Virus record (IMG/VR): IMGVR_UViG_3300035145_001554 | Location: 1 to 24,938 of that record | Origin: a virus | Direction: 5' to 3' (one strand) | DNA length: 24,938 nt | Shown: piece after piece, positions 19,633-24,938 of the stretch | Numbering within the stretch: the stretch's first letter is position 1 | How the letters are laid out: each line of letters begins with the position of its first letter | Position numbers and translations under genes: made by a program | The notes under the pieces: generated by a model | What the model saw: only the letters and a program-made list of their open reading frames with translations | The model's database searches: none | Told to the model about the DNA's origin: nothing

Positions 19633-22077
19633 TTATGAAATTGATGTGGTTGATCGGTTGCTGATTCTTGCGTCTATCTTGGTAGCCCGAAGATATGGAC
19701 GGCCTATGGATGGTTGGAAGTCTGCCTGTATTCCGAAGCCCTTCTTATTTACGCGAAGGCGTAGGGAGGCTTCCTCGGAGTCGGGTAATGTATTGCCTAG
19801 TAGGCTAGAGATTGCTGTGCTTGTGCTTACCGAGTCAGGATCTTCTGTGACGAATTGAATATTACCATCAGTCTGAGAACTGTTTGATTTTACATGAAGC
19901 TCTGCACGGCTGAATGTTTTACGATCCATTGAATCGGCATCGTATTGTCGGGTGGTTAGCTGACTGATTACAGGGATGGTTGAGGAACTAGATTGACCCG
20001 CTGTAATTGATACAACATCGCCTCCCTCATTGCCATCTATCTTATGCACCCCGCCCTCCTCGGTTGTCAGATACAGAGCATTCTGCGCACCCTCACGGGC
20101 AACAAGTAAGTCGCGAATGGCGAAGTCCTCGGAGTTGACTGAGTCAATACTCTCAAATCCACCATTGATAAAATTGTAAACCAATATGGTGTTTAGCTTA
20201 GTCGCGTTACCAGCACCTGGTGATGAGTCTAATGGGACGGCCAACCAATAACGGGAGTTGAAATATACGCCTGTTGAAAGATGAGCATAGTCCTGATTGA
20301 TCCGATCAATAAAAGGCTGAATGGTTTCAGATAATGGTGTGCCTGTTCCGCGCAAATTGTATTCATCTAAAAACTGAATTTGATATATCCCTTGATCCGA
20401 TAAGAACATTATTTGATTCGCTACTTGGACGATTGACTTTCTTGCCGATGCCCCGATCTCTGTGGTTACCACATTGGTGGATACATCGGAAAGAGATCCA
20501 CTCACGCCTGTCATTAGGTGGATGGATTTGCGGTTAAATACCACTATCGAATCCTGTGTAAATCCTTTCAGTCCAACCAGGTAATCGCTCTGCCCGGCAC
20601 TAGCTCGGAACTGATTACCGATGCGGTCATAGGTATTTTCATCAAAAATATCTGATGCGATTAATTCGTCCCGAATATTCCGATCACTCGGAGATACATC
20701 AGAGGTGTACCAATAAGGAACCCAAAGTCTACGCTGGTGGAACTCTCCCCACGGGGCAGATGGCATATAAATAAATCCTTTACCGATGGCTAATTGCCTA
20801 GACACGGTTATGGATTTACCCGTCACATTTTCCACGCCTAAGTTAAAGGTGAATTGCGTGGAACTAGGAGTCGATGTTACCACTACCTCTTTCCCAAGGT
20901 ATAGATCAATCGGTGTAGTTGCATCACGAATAACTATCTGATCGCCCTCGGTTAGATTATGGCCCGATCCTATGTTCATTGTAACCACACCATCGGTTGC
21001 GCTTACATTCGTATCGGTTAAATAAACAGGTGCTGTATAAGTGCCATTTGATACCCTCGTAAAATCTTCAAAGTATTCTACTGTTGCTCCCGATACATTG
21101 AAGGTAGCAGTTTGAGAATCTGCCATCTCCACGGTAAACTGCGTGGCAGTTGGAGCAGATACGATCTGATAGCAATCATTCGGATTAGTTGTCCAACCTC
21201 CAAGGTTAGTCAGCGTGACAAAGTCACCTACTACCCGCCCATGATTCGTGGATGTATTTACGGTAATCACCTGACCCGATTGGGAGGCGGAGGATATACT
21301 GATTTGATTAAGTGATGGGCTTGCAGAAAGTGCGGTCTTACCTTCGCGGAAGATAAACATTTTATCGAATCCCTGAGACATACCCACAGGGGCATCCACC
21401 GTCTCCCCGCCACCCTCGTATCGGCATTTAAATAAGGCTGTGTCTTTTAGCCTGACAATCACACAAAGATTATTTGTAGCGGAAAAAATAAAGTCGTCCG
21501 AATTGGATGAGGCATCGCTGTAAACCGCTGATCCATACACCGCATTTACCCCATCATCATTAAGGGTAAAATCCAATTCTGTTACGATTGAGTTACCAGC
21601 CGTACAGACTGATGCATTAGGTGCAGAACTGCCTTGGAGAGAACCCGAAAATGTTGCATCAATCCCAGCATTGGCGAATGTGATAGTCTTTGTGGTGAAG
21701 TTTACGGTCGATAATGCGTGAGTGCCGTCAACGGATGCATCGATATTTTTTACGGTTATATTATCACCTGGAATGAATGATAAACTAGGAGTGTCATTGA
21801 GAACTATTGAAACCACTCCCGATGAGCGGGATGCGGATTGAACGATGTACGGAAGCAGAATTGAGTCTGCACCTGATGTGATTGATCCGAATAAAGTCGA
21901 TAATCCTTTTCGAGGTTGCCATGTGCCATCATCGTTCATTCGACCATTCTTCGACAGGGCTACCTCACCAGGCTTCAACTGATTGGGCCGCAGACGCGCA
22001 TTCATCCGCAGAAAGAAGGTGTCCCCTTCAGTCACAAATGGATCGTCTAGTTTGCCGTAACTGCGGTATCTGCTCAT
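19633..22077 (-). CDS. Large tail structural protein, nozzle/hub-like
   Basis: An 814-aa beta-rich protein. The N terminus ('FLRMNARLRPNQLKPGEVALSK...GRMNDDGTWQPRKGL') and a C-terminal region about 440-700 with 'IVVFNRKSIHLMTGV', 'FLSDQGIYQI' and 'LYLTTEEGGVHKID' resemble beta-propeller tail nozzle/tubular proteins of podoviruses, which plug or lengthen the tail tube. Three related beta domains are inserted (about residues 86-135, 264-318 and 358-413), the latter two with 'NHGRVVGDFVTL...ATQFTVEM' and 'GHNLTEGDQIVI...STQFTFNL'. The start overlaps the upstream TGA (ATGA), and the gene lacks its own Shine-Dalgarno sequence. The function is by analogy. Confidence 0.6.
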   Translation of the reverse strand: MSRYRSYGKLDDPFVTEGDTFFLRMNARLRPNQLKPGEVALSKNGRMNDDGTWQPRKGLSTLFGSITSGADSILLPYIVQSASRSSGVVSIVLNDTPSLSFIPGDNITVKNIDASVDGTHALSTVNFTTKTITFANAGIDATFSGSLQGSSAPNASVCTAGNSIVTELDFTLNDDGVNAVYGSAVYSDASSNSDDFIFSATNNLCVIVRLKDTALFKCRYEGGGETVDAPVGMSQGFDKMFIFREGKTALSASPSLNQISISSASQSGQVITVNTSTNHGRVVGDFVTLTNLGGWTTNPNDCYQIVSAPTATQFTVEMADSQTATFNVSGATVEYFEDFTRVSNGTYTAPVYLTDTNVSATDGVVTMNIGSGHNLTEGDQIVIRDATTPIDLYLGKEVVVTSTPSSTQFTFNLGVENVTGKSITVSRQLAIGKGFIYMPSAPWGEFHQRRLWVPYWYTSDVSPSDRNIRDELIASDIFDENTYDRIGNQFRASAGQSDYLVGLKGFTQDSIVVFNRKSIHLMTGVSGSLSDVSTNVVTTEIGASARKSIVQVANQIMFLSDQGIYQIQFLDEYNLRGTGTPLSETIQPFIDRINQDYAHLSTGVYFNSRYWLAVPLDSSPGAGNATKLNTILVYNFINGGFESIDSVNSEDFAIRDLLVAREGAQNALYLTTEEGGVHKIDGNEGGDVVSITAGQSSSSTIPVISQLTTRQYDADSMDRKTFSRAELHVKSNSSQTDGNIQFVTEDPDSVSTSTAISSLLGNTLPDSEEASLRLRVNKKGFGIQADFQPSIGRPYLRATKIDARISNRSTTSIS

Positions 22078-24611
22078 AGAAGTGCGGGTATTAGCTTGGA
22101 GTTCTTAGACACGCCATCGAGTTTGGCGTTTGCGTTCATAGCTGTGTCGATCTGTGGTGCGATGTACTGCACGAGTTCTCCGGCATCCAATGTCATGGGT
22201 AGGTCGCCTGTTTCAGCGTGTAGGATAGAAGTTCCGTTATCGCGGTATATCCTAGCACCTGAGATAACTAAAGCAGTAGTACCTGTGTTCTGTAACTTAA
22301 TGTCCACAACAGCGGTATTTACCCGGTAGTTCATCGCATCGATAGCGGTCATAGCTCCGAACCAATTCTCGATCCCTGTCGATGTAGTGGATTGGTACAC
22401 ATAGAACGCATAAAGTTCGCGAGCATCAGCGGAACCATCACCATCGCTAATGTCTATCTGTACATTCGGATAGTCGGCGGTGAGGGTGCTTATGTTAGAA
22501 CCATCGATACCATTGCCGTTATAAACGGTGTCCGCTTGTTGGTCCGCTCTGAACGATATACCAGCAGTTGTTGCGACACCAAAGGCTTCGTATGCAAGGA
22601 ACGCTTCAGCACCAGCTTGGCAAGTAAGGCGTAGTCTTATATTATCGTTAGCGGCGATCTGCGTGGTTGTGTATGTACCACTATCACTAACCTTTGTTCC
22701 AGCCGTGCCTGTGACTACCTGATTAACGACCTCAGCGTCCTTAGTCACATTATAAAGCTGTAGTGTACTACCCGCTTCGATGTTTGTCACAGACCACGGA
22801 AGAATGATATTAGTGCCGTTTGCATCGGTATATTGACCAAGAACACTAGCTCCGTTGGATAAGGTGATTGTGCCTGTGGTAGTTAAATCACCCGTGAATG
22901 TAGTCGCTTTAATCGTGATGGTTGTACCGCTGATCGCAAACGCGCTAGAAGCAGTTGCATCGATAACCAAATCATAAGAACCAAGGTCAATTTCATTTCC
23001 TGATCGGGCTACGATTGTAGCACCTTCTCCAGCGTAGTTGTCGGTGAGGTAAGACTTCGCTCTGTCGTAGAACTTAGCGGAGTTTTCTATTTCTGTGTAA
23101 GCGTCTACAATAGTTTTGTCGGACTGCGTAATAGTAAGATCATCAAACAATACCCAACTTACTTGTAGTTCACCTAGTCCTTTAAGAGCTTGAGATGAGG
23201 AGGACAAAGAATGTCCGTATGAGCAGAACTTAAATGTGAAGTCGTCTGCGTTTGTATTGGAGTCTGAACGGCGGTCTACACGATAGAAGTTACCGAAGTT
23301 AGCGGTGTCCCAATCGGAGTAAGCTGGACCTCTATTATCAGTACTACTGAAACCCCAATAACCATTTGAGCGAATGTGCATACCATAGATTGTAGCCGCG
23401 TCTGCATCATTTGAATTATACTCGTGAATTTGTACTCCTGTCAGGACTTCAAACTTTGCTATATCACCGCTTGCATCTGAAGTTTTATTATAGACCTCAG
23501 AAGTGCTGTAATCGTAAACCATGTCGCCATTGGCATTTGGAGACCCTCTAGTAATAGGTGAATTACCTACAGCAGTATACCCATTGGTGGTGTCCTTAGA
23601 TTTACTTTTAAGGAATACTGCGTTCTTGGCGTATGAAGATGGATTGTCTTCCAAATATAACTTAACACCCTCAAGAGCCGTTCCACTTGCGTCTTTAATA
23701 TTAAATGAGACTTCCTTCTTAATTATGACTACACCACGCTGACCTGTATTGCCTCTAGTATTGCGCCACATCTTAACAACATCAGTCCCTGTTGCGGAGT
23801 TTATGACTTCGTACTCACGATGACCGTATCCATTCATCCCATCTGAACCAATATCGTAGTCGTTAATATTCTGTGACACATCAAACTCTCGTAGTGTATG
23901 AAAAGTAATTTGACCAGCACCGGAAGTGTTATTGATAACCTCTCCAATAGAAGAGTTGGCAAACTTATATGTACCGTTGAAAGCCGGAAGCAAAATTGCG
24001 ACCCCGTCAAATGTACCATCAAACGATCCGTTGCTATTACCGAAGGGATTACGCCACTCAAGACCACCCGTAATACCTCGCCAAGTTGTACCGATGACAT
24101 CGAGGTTATACGAGCCTGTGCATGGCCTTGCGGTAAGTATTACACCGCCTCTACCCACGAAAGATTCCGAAGTTCCGCCTCCTGAAATAATAGCGTCCGC
24201 TGGATGCCAATTAGAAATCCTAGCACCTGTAAAGATTAAGCCTGTGCTTTTAGAATTAGTCGATGTGCCTCTAGTTGAATTGGTTCTAGTAGTGCCGTAA
24301 TAATAAAACGCCGGGTTCGCCGCACTACCATCTATTGACATCGCGGTTGATGCAGTACTATTAGTTAGACCTGTATTCGTGTGATGTAGAATCAATATCT
24401 CCGTATCAGGATCGTGGTACAAAGTACCTCTAATGCTAACACGAGTAGTGGCATCTATCTCATAAACATTTAAATGATTTTCATTTACATAATGAGTAAC
24501 ACCCGTCATTCCGATCAAGCCACTCAGATCGTTTTCTGTAGTGCCTGATGAAAGCTCTAGTACATTACGATTACCCGAAGAATGGGTGGATGCTGTATAG
24601 GTCCAGGTCAT
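22074..24611 (-). CDS. Large tail/receptor-binding structural protein (845 aa)
   Basis: A Gly/Ser/Thr/Asn-rich beta protein with no signal peptide. An N-terminal half with beta-helix-like repeats ('NLDVIGTTWRGITGGLEWRN', 'FDGVAILLPAFNG') is followed by a 'VSFNIKDASGTALEGVKLYL' segment (about 300-320), which resembles a carboxypeptidase-regulatory/Ig-like module, and by further Thr-rich beta domains ('ATTFTGDLTTTGTITLSNGA'). Such a composition is typical of tail spikes, fibres or adhesins. It overlaps both neighbours (TAATG upstream and ATGA downstream), so all are made together. No enzyme active site was recognised. Confidence 0.6.
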   Translation of the reverse strand: MTWTYTASTHSSGNRNVLELSSGTTENDLSGLIGMTGVTHYVNENHLNVYEIDATTRVSIRGTLYHDPDTEILILHHTNTGLTNSTASTAMSIDGSAANPAFYYYGTTRTNSTRGTSTNSKSTGLIFTGARISNWHPADAIISGGGTSESFVGRGGVILTARPCTGSYNLDVIGTTWRGITGGLEWRNPFGNSNGSFDGTFDGVAILLPAFNGTYKFANSSIGEVINNTSGAGQITFHTLREFDVSQNINDYDIGSDGMNGYGHREYEVINSATGTDVVKMWRNTRGNTGQRGVVIIKKEVSFNIKDASGTALEGVKLYLEDNPSSYAKNAVFLKSKSKDTTNGYTAVGNSPITRGSPNANGDMVYDYSTSEVYNKTSDASGDIAKFEVLTGVQIHEYNSNDADAATIYGMHIRSNGYWGFSSTDNRGPAYSDWDTANFGNFYRVDRRSDSNTNADDFTFKFCSYGHSLSSSSQALKGLGELQVSWVLFDDLTITQSDKTIVDAYTEIENSAKFYDRAKSYLTDNYAGEGATIVARSGNEIDLGSYDLVIDATASSAFAISGTTITIKATTFTGDLTTTGTITLSNGASVLGQYTDANGTNIILPWSVTNIEAGSTLQLYNVTKDAEVVNQVVTGTAGTKVSDSGTYTTTQIAANDNIRLRLTCQAGAEAFLAYEAFGVATTAGISFRADQQADTVYNGNGIDGSNISTLTADYPNVQIDISDGDGSADARELYAFYVYQSTTSTGIENWFGAMTAIDAMNYRVNTAVVDIKLQNTGTTALVISGARIYRDNGTSILHAETGDLPMTLDAGELVQYIAPQIDTAMNANAKLDGVSKNSKLIPALL

Positions 24612-24938
24612 TATGCGTAATCCTTAGTAATCGACTCCAGGTTTCCGTTTGAGTCGTAAGTAATTGTCGTTGTCAACTCGGTCACGCTAGACCCATCTGC
24701 CACTACTATTTGAGTGAGCAAACCGTCTGTGTATGTAAATGACTTCGTTTGAACCAAATTTGTTTTAGACGAAGTTGACCAAGTTGATATACCCGTAACG
24801 ACTCCATTTGTGTAGGTTGTCTCCGAGTAACTATCTACAGGCGAACTACCTCCCCCACCGCCACCGTTGGACTCAAGGGAGGTAACACGCGAAGATAGGG
24901 AACTTAATTCAGTCCCTACCTTCGCGCCAATTTGTCCG
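24611..24938 (-). CDS. Partial tail fibre-like protein, 5' end outside window
   Basis: The frame is open from the right edge to the TAA at 24611-24613, giving 109 codons and the C terminus only. It begins with a short coiled coil ('VGTELSSLSSRVTSLES'), then a six-Gly linker, then Thr/Ser/Tyr-rich beta repeats ('FTYTDGLLTQIVV', 'ITYDSNGNLESITKDYA') like those of fibre or YD-type repeat proteins. The coiled coil plus Gly linker suggests a trimeric fibre. Its stop overlaps the next start (TAATG). Confidence 0.7.
   Translation of the reverse strand, partial: GQIGAKVGTELSSLSSRVTSLESNGGGGGGSSPVDSYSETTYTNGVVTGISTWSTSSKTNLVQTKSFTYTDGLLTQIVVADGSSVTELTTTITYDSNGNLESITKDYA

Noticed and set aside
1-24938. 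CRISPR arrays, insertion sequences or transposases
   Set aside because: No regularly spaced 25-40 bp repeats with spacers and no transposase-like genes or terminal inverted repeats were seen.

Overview
The window looks like part of a temperate, podovirus-like bacteriophage genome (or prophage). It has very tight gene packing, a tyrosine integrase next to a partial tRNA gene, a complete replication/recombination operon, and a set of tail and internal-virion (ejection) proteins. No terminase large subunit, portal, capsid, RNA polymerase or lysis gene was recognised, so this is only part of the genome. The host cannot be named from the sequence. The tRNA fragment is bacterial in type, and the set of virion proteins resembles that of environmental (for example marine) podoviruses, which is an inference.

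Layout. (1) 1-1903, minus strand: a compact operon of small genes led by a helix-turn-helix protein and ending in a PD-(D/E)XK-like nuclease and a truncated gene; most junctions overlap. (2) 1963-3082, plus strand: a possible small-terminase-like protein overlapping an HNH endonuclease. (3) 3083-3785: a 700-bp non-coding region with hairpins, GGGAAACG-type repeats and a tandem decamer. (4) 3786-7067, plus strand: a GP88-like cysteine-rich protein and about ten small, mostly unknown genes, many translationally coupled. (5) 7068-7183: facing terminators. (6) 7184-11824, minus strand, read right to left: ssDNA-binding protein, unknown, DnaA domain IV-like protein, RecE-like nuclease with an HTH tail, unknown, RuvC-like nuclease, small membrane protein, RHH/helicase-loader-like protein, DnaB helicase. 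(7) 11878-12075, plus strand: a ribbon-helix-helix regulator divergent from the replication operon. (8) 12264-13268: integrase, with 40 bp of the 5' half of a tRNA-Lys gene beside it, the likely attachment core. (9) 13434-24938, minus strand: structural operon ending in a strong terminator.

How the parts may work together. The integrase plus tRNA fragment gives integration. HTH and RHH proteins and a family of about 10-bp TTTTGTGT/TTTTGTAG boxes may form the switch between transcripts. The replication operon may start DNA synthesis from 11-bp CCACAA iterons inside the loader gene, in the manner of lambda ori inside gene O. The 359-, 464- and 902-aa proteins probably form the internal ejection apparatus, and the upstream genes the tail and receptor-binding structures.

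The observations most worth checking are: the phage carrying the 5' rather than the 3' half of a tRNA; the iterons in the loader gene; the decamer boxes shared by several control regions; an in-frame amber codon in the 359-aa virion protein followed by 35 open codons that end next to the following start; and the DnaA domain IV protein encoded alone.
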